Positions 18,881-27,926 are shown, numbered from the stretch's first letter. The stretch is 64,000 nucleotides of DNA from Chryseobacterium sp. SORGH_AS_0447 (GCF_030818695.1 NZ_JAUTAR010000001.1:1482501-1546500); one strand, 5' to 3'. Notes: generated by a model from the letters alone, not told the origin. A program made the numbers and translations.

Positions 18881-20275
18881 ATGAAAATAAAGTACTCGGA
18901 ACTTATTGATCAGACGTTGTATTTCCCTACCGAGGAATTCAATGTTTCTGAGAACAATTTGTTGTTCCACGATATTCCTTTAATGGAAGTAGTGGAAAAA
19001 TTTGGCACTCCGCTAAAGCTTAGCTATCTGCCGAGAATTTCTCAGAATATCCAGAAAGCCAAAAGCTGGTTTAAGGAAGCCTTCGAGAAAACCGAATATA
19101 AAAAGAATTATACGTATTGCTACTGCACAAAATCCAGTCATTTCAAATTCGTTCTTGAAGAAGCGTTGAAAAACGATATCTCGATTGAAACTTCTTCCGC
19201 CTATGACATGGATATCGTGAAATCCCTTTATCACGAAGGAAAAGTAACGAAAGATATAGAAGTAATCTGCAACGGTTTCAAAACCGATGATTACCTGGCG
19301 AAAATATCAGAAATGATCAATAGCGGTTTTGAAAATATTACGCCAATTCTGGATAATTACCGTGAATTGGATAAGCTTACAGAGAGCATCGACACGACTT
19401 TTGATATCGGAATCAGGATTGCTTCCGAGGAAGAGCCGAAATTCGAATTTTATACCTCAAGATTAGGAATCGGATATAAGGATATCATTCCGTATTACAG
19501 CCAGAAAATTGCCGAGCACCCGAATGCAAGGCTGAAAATGCTTCATTTCTTTATTAATACGGGAATCAAAGACACGGCATATTACTGGAACGAATTATAT
19601 AAATGTCTCCGTGTATATGCACGTCTGAAGAAAATTGCTCCCGAAGTAAATTCATTAAATATCGGTGGTGGTTTCCCTATTAAAACGTCTTTGCAGTTTG
19701 ATTACGATTACCAGTACATGGTGGAAGAAATCGTTTCCCAGATCAAAAAATTCTGTGAAGAAGAAGGCGTTGAAGAACCGAATATTTATACCGAATTCGG
19801 AAGCTTTACCGTAGGGGAAAGCGGCGCGAACATTTACAAAATCATTTCCCAAAAGCGTCAGAACGACAGGGAAAAGTGGAACATGATCGACTCTTCTTTC
19901 ATGACAACCCTTCCCGATACCTGGGCAATTTCAAGACACTTCATCATGCTTCCGTTAAACCGTTGGGATGATACCTATGAAAGGGTGTTCTTAGGTGGAT
20001 TAACCTGTGATTCCGATGATTATTACAATTCCGAACAGCATACCAATGCCATTTACCTGCCTGTCTTCAGTGATACCAAACCTTTATACATCGGTTTTTT
20101 CCACACAGGAGCTTATCAGGAGACCATTGGCGGTTACGGCGGAGTTCATCACTGCTTGATGCCGCAGCCAAGACATATCCTGATTCATAAAGATGAAAAC
20201 GGCAATTTGCAGTACGAGATTTTCCGTGAAAAACAGGAACCGGAAGACATATTGAAACTCTTAGGATATAAATAA
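18881..20275 (+). CDS. speA: Arginine decarboxylase (biosynthetic, PLP-dependent)
   Basis: 464 residues, the short flavobacterial form. Arginine to agmatine is the first step of polyamine synthesis, followed by agmatinase encoded 3 kb downstream. PLP lysine candidate in YCYCTKSSHFKFVLEEAL; the Gly-rich phosphate loop is NIGGGFP; the C-terminal beta domain has TCDSDDYY. The family (alanine racemase-like fold, group IV decarboxylases) forms dimers. The annotated function relies on family resemblance rather than an exact substrate motif. Confidence 0.8.
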   Translation: MKIKYSELIDQTLYFPTEEFNVSENNLLFHDIPLMEVVEKFGTPLKLSYLPRISQNIQKAKSWFKEAFEKTEYKKNYTYCYCTKSSHFKFVLEEALKNDISIETSSAYDMDIVKSLYHEGKVTKDIEVICNGFKTDDYLAKISEMINSGFENITPILDNYRELDKLTESIDTTFDIGIRIASEEEPKFEFYTSRLGIGYKDIIPYYSQKIAEHPNARLKMLHFFINTGIKDTAYYWNELYKCLRVYARLKKIAPEVNSLNIGGGFPIKTSLQFDYDYQYMVEEIVSQIKKFCEEEGVEEPNIYTEFGSFTVGESGANIYKIISQKRQNDREKWNMIDSSFMTTLPDTWAISRHFIMLPLNRWDDTYERVFLGGLTCDSDDYYNSEQHTNAIYLPVFSDTKPLYIGFFHTGAYQETIGGYGGVHHCLMPQPRHILIHKDENGNLQYEIFREKQEPEDILKLLGYK

Positions 20276-20308
20276 GATTTTTGCTGAAAAAGTCTTATCC
20301 AACAATAG

Positions 20309-20342
20309 AAACAGGCCGTTCAATCATTTGGACGGCCTGTTT
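20309..20342. terminator. Bidirectional terminator after speA
   Basis: Stem AAACAGGCCGT/ACGGCCTGTTT with a 12-base loop and T/A runs on both sides, between convergent genes. Confidence 0.85.
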
Positions 20343-20374
20343 TATCGTTGTAGGTATCTTAAAACCGGTGAGGT

Positions 20375-21037
20375 TTAATCAAAATACTGCGAAATTTTAT
20401 CGATTTCCAGATCCGAATAATCAGAAACCACCGTGTCTGCCAATGTATAATCCTGGTTTTTGGAATGCAGGCTTCTGTATGCTGCACAGAAAATTTTTGC
20501 CCGGTGCGCCGCCAGAATTCCGTTGGTGGAATCTTCAATCACCATGCAGTTTTCTACCGGTTCCCCGGCCATTTCGGCGGCCAGCAGAAAGACTTCGGGA
20601 TGAGGTTTGGATTCCTTCAGGTCGGCCCCGCTGATCTTTCCCATAAAATATTTTTCCAGCTCAAATTTTTCAAAAACCATATTGATGGTCGTCATCGTAG
20701 CGGAAGACGCCAGAATTAATTTGATTCCGTTGTCGTAATAATGCTGGATGAGGTCTTTTACTCCGGAGATCAGATCAAAGTCCTCATCATTGTAAAAGTA
20801 ATCCTTGAAATAATTTCTTTTGGTATCTGCAATCTCTTCGAAGGTCTGCTTTAAATCGAACTCACGAATCAGTGTATCACAGACTCTTTTCGTCGAAGCT
20901 CCCGTGAAAGAAGTGTACAGATCTTCGGAAACTTCGATTCCCAGGTCGTTAAATGTTTTAAAATAGGCTTTTCTGTGCAAAGGTTCCGTATCTACAATCA
21001 CGCCATCCATATCGAACAGCACAGCTTTTAAAGGCAT
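20375..21037 (-). CDS. HAD-family hydrolase (phosphoglucomutase/phosphatase-like)
   Basis: 220 residues. Motif I FDMDGVIVDTEP with nucleophile Asp10; motif II LILASSAT (Ser/Thr); motif III Lys in KPHPEVFLLA; motif IV MVIEDSTNG. The cap domain is a small helical one (subclass I), as in beta-phosphoglucomutase and phosphoglycolate phosphatase. Exact substrate not known. Confidence 0.88.
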   Translation of the reverse strand: MPLKAVLFDMDGVIVDTEPLHRKAYFKTFNDLGIEVSEDLYTSFTGASTKRVCDTLIREFDLKQTFEEIADTKRNYFKDYFYNDEDFDLISGVKDLIQHYYDNGIKLILASSATMTTINMVFEKFELEKYFMGKISGADLKESKPHPEVFLLAAEMAGEPVENCMVIEDSTNGILAAHRAKIFCAAYRSLHSKNQDYTLADTVVSDYSDLEIDKISQYFD

Positions 21038-21095
21038 ATCTGAAATTTTTTACTAAAATAACAAACCTTTCAGAATTACGGAAAGCATTTGCTCA

Positions 21096-22460
21096 TTACT
21101 TTTTCATTTTTACGATCCAATCGGTCATTTTATCCATGGCGGCAGGAGAAATGGTCTGCTCGATATCGGCATATTCGGAAAAGGCACCTGTTTTGGCTTC
21201 CTGGAAAAGATGATTCAGCCCCGGCAATTCTTCCGTTTTAAAATTCATATTGCCTGCTTTTTTCAGGGATTGACTAATGGCTTCAAGGTTCTCTTTTGCA
21301 GGAACCTGGAAATCGAGGCTTCCGTTCAAGGCAAGAACCGGAATTTTGATCTTCGACAGATAGCTGTCCGGATTAAATTTCAGAAAATACCGAAACCAGG
21401 CGCTGGAAGTCTGACGCTGAATATTCTGGATGGCTTCTTCACTCAGCTGCCCTGCAAAATTTTTAGTCAGAAACTGCTGAAGGTCTTTTTCATAAGTATT
21501 CCCGGAATAATTTTTAATAAAACCGTAAATTTCGGAATTGACTTTTCTGCTTTGCTGCGTCTGAAGATCACTTTGTCCCATCAGTTTTCCTGCTTTTTCA
21601 TTTTGCTGAATCAACAGCTGATCTACCGGAGTGCCGGGTGCTGCCATCAGGACGAGGAATTTTACGTTCTTGTTCGTAGCAGCAACGATCGGTGCAATCA
21701 TTCCGCCTTCGGAATGCCCGAGCAGCCCGATATTTTTATATCCTTTAGAAACCAGGTAACCGACTGCGGTATTGATATCGGTGGCGAAATTATAGGAAGT
21801 GTCGCTTGCTGAACCCTTGGAAGAGCTTCCGGCTCCCCTGTCATGAAGCCTCAATGTCGCAATTCCTTTTTTCGCGAAATCATCGGCGATCACGGCAAAA
21901 GGCTTATGCCCGAAAAGTTCTTCATCGCGGTTCTGGGTTCCGGAACCGGTGATCAGCACCAAAATAGGTTTGTTTTTATCAAAATTTTCAGGCTGAGCGA
22001 AGGTTCCTGCCAGTGTGTTTTTATCTGTTGGATTTTGGAAGGAAACATCTTCCGTATCATAGTTGAATGGCGGTTTCGGGGTCTGCGGACGGTTAAGGCC
22101 GGATCCGTTTTCTGTATTCGGTGTAAAAGTCAGTGGCAGCTGCATACCGTTCTGGGAAAACGTTCCTTCGATTTTTCCGTCGGTCAGTTTTCCTTTATAA
22201 GTAGCGCCCAGCATTTTCTGTTCAAAGGAAAGTTCGTTGTTCGCAAAATCTGTTTTATCGACGGGAATATCTTTGGCACCTTGTTTCGGACTGTTCATAG
22301 TGGAAGAGTAAAGGCTTCCGTTTTTCTTAATGTTTAAAATTAATGGAAGTTTCATGCCCTGGAATTCAAGTTCGCCTTTCCATGATCCTTCGATGGTCTG
22401 TGCCTGTAAAAAATAGGTGAACAGTAATGATACGAGTACAAATAATGTTTTTATTTTCAT
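21096..22460 (-). CDS. Secreted alpha/beta-hydrolase with DUF3887-like N-terminal part
   Basis: 454 residues. Signal peptide (MKIKTLFVLVSLLFTYFLQA). N-terminal beta domain of ~110 residues (IEGSWKGELEFQGMKLPL) of the kind seen before many alpha/beta hydrolases of Bacteroidota. The hydrolase domain has GxSxG as GHSEGGM (about residue 245) and a terminal His near GLNHLFQ. The operon on the minus strand with the membrane protein and the DUF2089 regulator upstream suggests shared control. Confidence 0.85.
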   Translation of the reverse strand: MKIKTLFVLVSLLFTYFLQAQTIEGSWKGELEFQGMKLPLILNIKKNGSLYSSTMNSPKQGAKDIPVDKTDFANNELSFEQKMLGATYKGKLTDGKIEGTFSQNGMQLPLTFTPNTENGSGLNRPQTPKPPFNYDTEDVSFQNPTDKNTLAGTFAQPENFDKNKPILVLITGSGTQNRDEELFGHKPFAVIADDFAKKGIATLRLHDRGAGSSSKGSASDTSYNFATDINTAVGYLVSKGYKNIGLLGHSEGGMIAPIVAATNKNVKFLVLMAAPGTPVDQLLIQQNEKAGKLMGQSDLQTQQSRKVNSEIYGFIKNYSGNTYEKDLQQFLTKNFAGQLSEEAIQNIQRQTSSAWFRYFLKFNPDSYLSKIKIPVLALNGSLDFQVPAKENLEAISQSLKKAGNMNFKTEELPGLNHLFQEAKTGAFSEYADIEQTISPAAMDKMTDWIVKMKK

Positions 22461-22462
22461 GA

Positions 22463-23038
22463 TTAAAGGGATATTAAAAGTTTAGAAATAATTTCAGCAA
22501 TGATCAAAGCAGCGGCGAAACCTACAAAATGCTGCCATTTTTTGGCATTGACAGCGGTTTTAAAACCGTTCACCAAAAGAACAATATAATAAGCCGTAAT
22601 CGTTAGAAGCAGCATGCTTATTACAAAAAGAAGGGCGAGGTCCAATGGTTTAAAGTTCAAATGCTGCAGGTCGTCTTGGTGATTGATGATTTCATCTTCG
22701 ATTCTTTTCAGCAGCGGCAAAGCAGTGATCACCGCGCTGATGTATTGCGGGAACCGGGACACCATGGACGTGTTAAGAATATCAATCGCCCTTGTCTTTC
22801 GGTTGATCAGTTTACCCAGGATGAAAAGCACAATGAAAATACAGGCGACGTTGATGCTGTTTTCTTTTAAGCTTGTTAAAAAGTTGGTTTCATATTGATG
22901 AACATCCAGGACGCCGTCAAAAGTCACATTTAAAAGAGCGCCTAAAAAGGAACCTGCTGCGGTAATCAGGATACCGGATACCAAAAGCTGCTTTTCACTG
23001 TAGATTCCGAAAGGATTAAAGAGTAGTTTCCAGTTCAT
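22463..23038 (-). CDS. Membrane protein of the Yip1-like type
   Basis: 191 residues with about five transmembrane segments (for example LLVSGILITAAGSFLGALLN and LALLFVISMLLLTITAYYIV). The end IAEIISKLLISL is hydrophobic. The layout resembles Yip1-domain membrane proteins. 2 bases before the hydrolase and 3 bases after the DUF2089 gene, so all three form one operon. Function unknown. Confidence 0.75.
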   Translation of the reverse strand: MNWKLLFNPFGIYSEKQLLVSGILITAAGSFLGALLNVTFDGVLDVHQYETNFLTSLKENSINVACIFIVLFILGKLINRKTRAIDILNTSMVSRFPQYISAVITALPLLKRIEDEIINHQDDLQHLNFKPLDLALLFVISMLLLTITAYYIVLLVNGFKTAVNAKKWQHFVGFAAALIIAEIISKLLISL

Positions 23039-23041
23039 AAG

Positions 23042-23308
23042 TTATTTTTTCAGGGTTTCAATTTTTCCGATCAGATCGTCCATCTTGTTTCTCATCGTTG
23101 GATAGGACAGTCCTGCCTGTTTTGCCATTTCCTTAATGCTTCCGCTTGAAAGAAAAAAACTGAGGATAAATTCCTGCTCTTCGCGGGTAAGCTGTAAATA
23201 AAGAGGAAGCTCGTAGTTGCCGTTAACCGTCGTTTCACAATGGCTGCATTTCATCTGGCTGACCTGCAAAGCCGATTCACAACTCGGACATACAATAGGA
23301 AGTTTCAT
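23042..23308 (-). CDS. DUF2089-type small regulator (zinc ribbon plus HTH)
   Basis: 88 residues. N-terminal zinc ribbon with Cys pairs (CPSCESALQVSQMKCSHCE) then an HTH-like part (EEQEFILSFFLSSGSIKEM, AGLSYPTMRNKMDDLIGKIE). DUF2089 proteins are small cytoplasmic regulators often next to a membrane protein gene. The ATG at 23308 gives MKLPIVCPSC; a TTG six codons upstream is less likely. Likely controls its own operon. Confidence 0.78.
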   Translation of the reverse strand: MKLPIVCPSCESALQVSQMKCSHCETTVNGNYELPLYLQLTREEQEFILSFFLSSGSIKEMAKQAGLSYPTMRNKMDDLIGKIETLKK

Positions 23309-23479
23309 TTCTGATAATTTGTACAAAAGTAAAAATTATTTTAATAAAGTTAAATTAATTTTTAATAAAATTAAAAATATCAATTTTTTGAGCTGTAAAT
23401 TATTTTTATTAAACATTAATAAGAATATTACTCATTGCTTATTGCGCACTACCAATTCACCCATCTCCAAACTTCTTCG

Positions 23480-23487
23480 TATCTTTG
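23480..23487 (+). promoter_or_regulatory. Putative -7 box for speB
   Basis: TATCTTTG (TAnnTTTG) 27 bases before the agmatinase ATG. No clear -33 TTG within 23 bases. Confidence 0.45.
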
Positions 23488-23514
23488 CCGAAATCATTTA
23501 ATTCTACACAAAAC

Positions 23515-24372
23515 ATGAAGACATACGCAGGAATTCCTGAAGAAAATGCATCATTGGAAAACTCGAAAGTAGTGCTGGTAACCGTTCCTTATGACGGAAC
23601 CTCAACCTGGGGAAAAGGAGCCGATAAAGGCCCGGAACTTTTCCTGGATGCTTCCGAAAACATGGAGCTTTACGACATTGAAACGCAGACGGAACCTTAT
23701 CTGGAAGGTGTTTATCTAGCCGGAGAAATTTCTGAAAATGCTACACCGGAAGCCATGACGGAAGCCGTTTACCAGAAAATAAAAGAGCTTTTGAATCATG
23801 ACGGAAAATTGTTTACTCTTTTCGGAGGAGAGCATTCCGTTTCCATCGGTTCAATCCGTGCGGTAGGGGAGAAGTTTGAAAACTTAACGGTCCTTCAGCT
23901 GGATGCGCATACCGATCTTCGTCCGGAATTTCACGGCTCTACGTCCAACCATGCCTGTGCGGTTTTTGAAGCCAACCAGAAGCATAACCTGGTACAGGTG
24001 GGAATCCGTTCTATGGATGTTGAGGAAGCGCAGTACCTGCCGGAAGGAAGAGTATTCTTCGCGCACGAAATTGCCAACAACGAAAACTGGGTGAATGACG
24101 TATTGGAGCAGGTTTCCGGAAATGTGTACATCACCATCGACCTTGATGCGTTTGATCCTTCGCTTTGTCCGTCAACAGGAACTCCGGAACCGGGTGGCTT
24201 GCAATGGTATCCGACTTTGGAATTATTGAGAAAAGTATTTGAAAAATGCAATGTGGTCGCATTTGATATCGTAGAATTAATGGATTCTCCGATGGCAAAG
24301 CCAAGCGCATTCTTAGCGGCAAAGCTGTATTACAAAATGCTGGCGTATTACCATATCTATAACAACAACTAA
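23515..24372 (+). CDS. speB: Agmatinase
   Basis: 285 residues from the ATG at 23515 (MKTYAGIPEENAS). Agmatine to putrescine plus urea, after SpeA. Ureohydrolase Mn2+ ligands: GGEHSVSIG (His), QLDAHTDLR (Asp-Ala-His-x-Asp) and TIDLDAFDPSLCPSTGTPEPGG without its last residues (Asp-x-Asp). The frame extends upstream to a 10-codon prefix inside the promoter, not used. A short hairpin ATTCC/GGAAT with T run follows the stop and may be the terminator. Confidence 0.92.
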   Translation: MKTYAGIPEENASLENSKVVLVTVPYDGTSTWGKGADKGPELFLDASENMELYDIETQTEPYLEGVYLAGEISENATPEAMTEAVYQKIKELLNHDGKLFTLFGGEHSVSIGSIRAVGEKFENLTVLQLDAHTDLRPEFHGSTSNHACAVFEANQKHNLVQVGIRSMDVEEAQYLPEGRVFFAHEIANNENWVNDVLEQVSGNVYITIDLDAFDPSLCPSTGTPEPGGLQWYPTLELLRKVFEKCNVVAFDIVELMDSPMAKPSAFLAAKLYYKMLAYYHIYNNN

Positions 24373-24439
24373 ATTCCGCAGGAATCGGATTTTTTCTGCC
24401 CGGTATTCTTCGGAAATTTGTGAGGTAAAATAAACGAAT

Positions 24440-25288
24440 ATGTCCACACAAAATCAGATCGATTACGAAAGAATTGCCAAAGCGATAGCCTATATCCGCA
24501 GCAATTTTAAGCTTCAGCCGGGTTTGGAGGAAGTGGCGGAAGAAATCAGTTTGAGTCCGGCCCATTTTCAGAAGATGTTTTCCGATTGGGCGGGAACAAG
24601 TCCGAAGAAGTTTTTGCAGTTCATCAGTCTTGAACATGCCAAAAGCTTACTGAAGGAAGAAAAAGCGAGTTTATTTGATACCGCCTACGAGACGGGATTT
24701 TCGAGCACCAGCAGGCTGCATGATCTGTTTGTGAAGATCGAAGGGATGTCTCCGGCAGAATATAAAAACGGAGGAAAAAGCCTCAACATCAATTACAGCT
24801 TTTCCGGAAGCCCTTTCGGAAATGTGATTGCCGCTTCCACTGAAAAAGGAATCTGCTATCTGGCTTTTGAAAACGATATACAAAAAGCATTGGGAGATTT
24901 ACGGGCTAAATTTCCCAATGCTTCTTTTTTTGAAAAACAGGATGATTTCCAGAACACCGCACTGTCTATTTTCAGTACGGACTGGACCGAACTCAAGACT
25001 GTAAAGCTCCATTTGAAAGGAACCGATTTTCAATTGAAAGTCTGGGAAAGCCTCTTAACCATCCTGATGGGAAAATTATCAACCTACGGAACATTAGCTG
25101 AAAAGATAGGCCATTCCAAAGCCTCAAGAGCTGTCGGAACCGCCATCGGAAGCAATCCGGTAGCATTTCTTATTCCCTGTCACCGTGTGATCCAGTCGTC
25201 CGGGAAAATCGGCGGCTACATGTGGGGAATCGACCGGAAGCAGATGATGATCGGGTGGGAGAGCGCAAAGATTTATTCCGGATATTAG
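24440..25288 (+). CDS. Ada-type AraC regulator / methylated-DNA--protein-cysteine methyltransferase
   Basis: 282 residues. N-terminal AraC-type HTH (about 1-100; YIRSNFKLQPGLEEVAEEI, SPAHFQKMFSDWAGTSPKKF) followed by an MGMT domain with the acceptor Cys247 in IPCHRVIQSSG. It lacks the N-terminal Ada zinc-methylphosphotriester domain, so it is a fused AraC-MGMT form. It repairs O6-alkylguanine in a suicide reaction and likely activates the alkylation response. AlkB lies ~1.6 kb downstream, beyond an IS4 element. Confidence 0.9.
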   Translation: MSTQNQIDYERIAKAIAYIRSNFKLQPGLEEVAEEISLSPAHFQKMFSDWAGTSPKKFLQFISLEHAKSLLKEEKASLFDTAYETGFSSTSRLHDLFVKIEGMSPAEYKNGGKSLNINYSFSGSPFGNVIAASTEKGICYLAFENDIQKALGDLRAKFPNASFFEKQDDFQNTALSIFSTDWTELKTVKLHLKGTDFQLKVWESLLTILMGKLSTYGTLAEKIGHSKASRAVGTAIGSNPVAFLIPCHRVIQSSGKIGGYMWGIDRKQMMIGWESAKIYSGY

Positions 25289-25333
25289 AAACGTTTCGGA
25301 TCAGTTTTTCACCCATACGGTTAAAGAATTTCA

Positions 25334-25388
25334 TCAATAGAAACGGGCTTTAACCCGTCCAAATAGAAAAATTTTATAGGCTTTAGCC
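25334..25388. repeat. Dispersed hairpin repeat, interrupted; left target duplication at its end
   Basis: AAACGGGCTTTAACCCGTCC, then GGCTTTAGCC at 25379-25388, the second half-unit of the GGGCTTTAGCCC family at 17895. The GGCTTTAGCC copy here is the left member of a 10-bp target site duplication of the following IS element. Confidence 0.8.
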
Positions 25389-26801
25389 CAATGTCATTAA
25401 GTTAGTATTTTTTAGTGTTATGTTTTTGCTAAATTTGAGATTTAATCTTTCATTTTCTTATTATGCAAAAAAAATGTTTCAGATATTTTATTATCATTGG
25501 AGGAGGAAATCCACAGCGTGGCTATTTGTAATGAATACAGGATGAGTAGCAGAGATTTCACCCGCAAAAGGAAGTTGAGCTTTTCAAATACGCTTTTGTT
25601 TATGCTCAACTTCATTACCAAAAGCCTGTCCTGTGAGATTGTAAATTTCATTCACTATATAAGATCTTTGGGCCAGACACAGAATACTTTTACAAAAAGT
25701 GCATACGTACAGAACAGAAAAAAGATAAAGCCCGAGGTTTTTATTCATCTGAACAAGCGGCTTGTGGAAGAATTCTATACAGATAATTCTGCAGTACAGA
25801 CCAAATTCAATGGTCTTCGTCTGTTGGCTATTGATGGTTCGAGAATTAATCTACCTCAAACCCGAGAGCTGGAAGAGATTTATGGTGTATCCAAAAACCA
25901 GACTTCTCATACCTGCGTACAGGCCAAAGCCTGCGTACTGTATGATACAATCAATAAAATCTGTTTAAAAGGGGTACTTTCTTCTATAGATACTGATGAA
26001 CGTTTACAGGCTCTTGAGCTGTTGGCTCATTGTTGCCATAATGATCTGCTGCTATATGACCGTGGTTTTGCTTCATTTGATTTCTTTTATCAGCATCACA
26101 AAAGAAATTTTAACTACCTTATGCGCGTAAAAGTAGGTTTGAACCAAACCATAAAAGATTTCGTCAAAAGCGGAATATCCAGTATGATAACAGACTTTAA
26201 GCCTTCTCCCAACGTAGATCTGTCAGGAAAAGATTATGGTAGAGACTATACTTTTAAGGTAAGATTGTTGCGTGTCGTACTGGATAATGGCACCATCGAA
26301 GTTCTTGCAACCTCTCTTTTAGATGAGGCTTGTTATCCTTCGGAGATTTTCAAAGCCCTATATTTTGAACGCTGGGGCATAGAAACCTATTTTGATGAAA
26401 TCAAAAACAAGCTTCACCTGGAGGAATTTTCCGGTTACTCAAACAACAGCATCTTACAGGATTTCTATTCTACTTTGCTTGTAAGCAATATACAGACCCT
26501 TATTGTCAGAGAACTCGAACAGGAGCTTAATGAAGTTGATACGAAAAAGAAGTACCGGTACAAAGTCAATACTTCCCTTTCTTACAGCTTGATGAAAAAC
26601 AGAATTTTGAATTTGCTCTTTAGCAATGTAAAAAAAGAGGATATAGTGGCAGAGCTTAAAATTCTTTTTGCTTCTCATATGATCCCCGTCAGACCCAAAA
26701 GATCCTTTAAAAGGAATATTTTAAAATACAGAGTCAGAGCGAAACCAAAGGTCACTAAAAACTATAAAAAAAATCTATAAGACCTTAACTTAATGACATT
26801 G
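25389..26801 (+). mobile_element. IS4-family insertion sequence (1413 bp)
   Basis: Ends are 16-bp perfect inverted repeats, CAATGTCATTAAGTTA at the left and its exact complement at the right. A 10-bp duplication GGCTTTAGCC flanks it (25379-25388 and 26802-26811). One transposase gene fills it. The 10-bp duplication and the Y-(2)-R-(3)-E-(6)-K motif of the transposase place it in IS4. The element looks intact, so recent. It sits between the ada-type gene and alkB. Confidence 0.92.
25497..26780 (+). CDS. IS4-family transposase
   Basis: 427 residues in the longest frame from a TTG; the first ATG in frame is at 25542 (MSSRDFTRKR), which I think more likely as the start. RNase H-fold DDE: first Asp in LLAIDGSRINLP, second Asp in LLLYDRGFASFD, and the Glu in the motif YFERWGIETYFDEIKNKLH (Y-x2-R-x3-E-x6-K). 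It cuts and pastes the element. C-terminal end is basic (KRSFKRNILKYRVRAKP), as usual for DNA binding. Confidence 0.92.
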   Translation: MEEEIHSVAICNEYRMSSRDFTRKRKLSFSNTLLFMLNFITKSLSCEIVNFIHYIRSLGQTQNTFTKSAYVQNRKKIKPEVFIHLNKRLVEEFYTDNSAVQTKFNGLRLLAIDGSRINLPQTRELEEIYGVSKNQTSHTCVQAKACVLYDTINKICLKGVLSSIDTDERLQALELLAHCCHNDLLLYDRGFASFDFFYQHHKRNFNYLMRVKVGLNQTIKDFVKSGISSMITDFKPSPNVDLSGKDYGRDYTFKVRLLRVVLDNGTIEVLATSLLDEACYPSEIFKALYFERWGIETYFDEIKNKLHLEEFSGYSNNSILQDFYSTLLVSNIQTLIVRELEQELNEVDTKKKYRYKVNTSLSYSLMKNRILNLLFSNVKKEDIVAELKILFASHMIPVRPKRSFKRNILKYRVRAKPKVTKNYKKNL

Positions 26802-26811
26802 GGCTTTAGCC
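26802..26811. repeat. Right target site duplication of the IS4 element
   Basis: GGCTTTAGCC, identical to the left copy at 25379-25388. Joining the flanks restores the sequence GGCTTTAGCCAAAGC, which matches the uninterrupted copy of the repeat near 17935. Confidence 0.9.
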
Positions 26812-26861
26812 AAAGCTTATCATTTATACATTTTAAGCTGTAATACAAAACATAAATAGCA

Positions 26862-27473
26862 ATGCTCAGCCTCTTTGAAGACCCATCAGAAAATCCGGCA
26901 AACCTCCTTCCTAAAGACGGGACCGTTCATTATTACGGGAAAGTTTTCTCCAAAGAAAAATCGGATTTTTACTACGACTATTTATTCAACCGGATTCCTT
27001 GGGAAAACGATGAAGCCGTTATTTTCGGAAAACTGATTATCACCAAGAGAAAAGTAGCCTGGTTTGGGGACAAGCCCTTTGAATATACTTATTCCAAGCG
27101 TACAAAGCAGGCAAAGCCCTGGACACCGGAACTGCTGGAACTCAAGCGAAGATGTGAGGAAGTAACAGGAGAAACCTACAATTCCTGTCTGTTGAACCTG
27201 TACCACGATGGCAGTGAGGGCATGGCCTACCACAGCGATGCCGAAAAAGACCTGAAAAAGCATGGAGCCATCGCGTCATTAACATTCGGTGCCGAAAGGA
27301 AATTTTTATTCAAGCATAAAACGGAAAATGAAAAAGCAGAGGTTTTCCTTGAAAACGGAAGCCTGCTGGTGATGAAAGGAACCACGCAGGATCACTGGCT
27401 GCACCGCCTGCCGACTACAACCAAAGTGAAATCTCCAAGGGTAAACCTGACATTCCGGACGATCGTAGAGTAG
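26862..27473 (+). CDS. alkB: AlkB-like 2-oxoglutarate-dependent DNA dealkylase
   Basis: 203 residues, ALKBH2-like. It removes methyl groups from 1-methyladenine and 3-methylcytosine in DNA or RNA using Fe(II), O2 and 2-oxoglutarate. Iron ligands fit His124 and Asp126 (AYHSDAEKD) and His181 (HWLHRLP); the 2-oxoglutarate Arg lies in RVNLTFR. N-terminal half has the substrate lid (YHDGSEGMAYH region). It follows the ada-type gene on the same strand across the IS element, consistent with an alkylation-repair pair. Confidence 0.92.
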   Translation: MLSLFEDPSENPANLLPKDGTVHYYGKVFSKEKSDFYYDYLFNRIPWENDEAVIFGKLIITKRKVAWFGDKPFEYTYSKRTKQAKPWTPELLELKRRCEEVTGETYNSCLLNLYHDGSEGMAYHSDAEKDLKKHGAIASLTFGAERKFLFKHKTENEKAEVFLENGSLLVMKGTTQDHWLHRLPTTTKVKSPRVNLTFRTIVE

Positions 27474-27776
27474 CTTTTTGGCTGCTTGAAACGCGGAAAC
27501 CTGGGATTTTCACCGCAAAAGTTACAAAAGATACTAATGCTGCTAATAAAGTTCAATAAGATGCTGTAAAAAGCGCACAAAAGTTTTTAAAAATCTTTGA
27601 TTTTTATCTCATGTATTCTAAAATATTTTCAAGCTATTCGAGTATTCTCTGTGACTTATGTGATAAAATAAAGCAGCATCATCTGAGAAAATCTAAGCAG
27701 ATCTGTGGGAGATTTTTTTTACCATCAATAGCCATCCGGACCACATTTTTCCGTTATTTCTCTAATACTAAGTTTA

Positions 27777-27926
27777 GATTCCCTGCGGGAATGACAACAA
27801 CACGCTTAAAACATCTCATCCGTCATCGATTATATTGAAGAACCTTCGGTTTCCTTAGAAATTTCAACGCAAATCTTTCCATGCGCCTTCTAATCCTCCG
27901 TTTAGGTTCCCTGCGGGAATGACAAC
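27777..27926. repeat. Two copies of a hairpin repeat (TTCCCTGCGGGAATGACAA)
   Basis: Copies near 27777 (GATTCCCTGCGGGAATGAC) and 27904 (AGGTTCCCTGCGGGAATGAC), with a degenerate copy near 53094. The core TTCCC-TGC-GGGAA is a short hairpin. The 563-base region from 27474 to 28036 holds no convincing gene; other parts read AT-rich with a repeat of TCTGCGT...ATCTGC just before the terminator. Confidence 0.65.

Noticed and set aside
27611..27838. 75-residue frame in the repeat-containing gap after alkB
   Set aside because: Runs through the hairpin repeat and unique filler; no recognisable domain.
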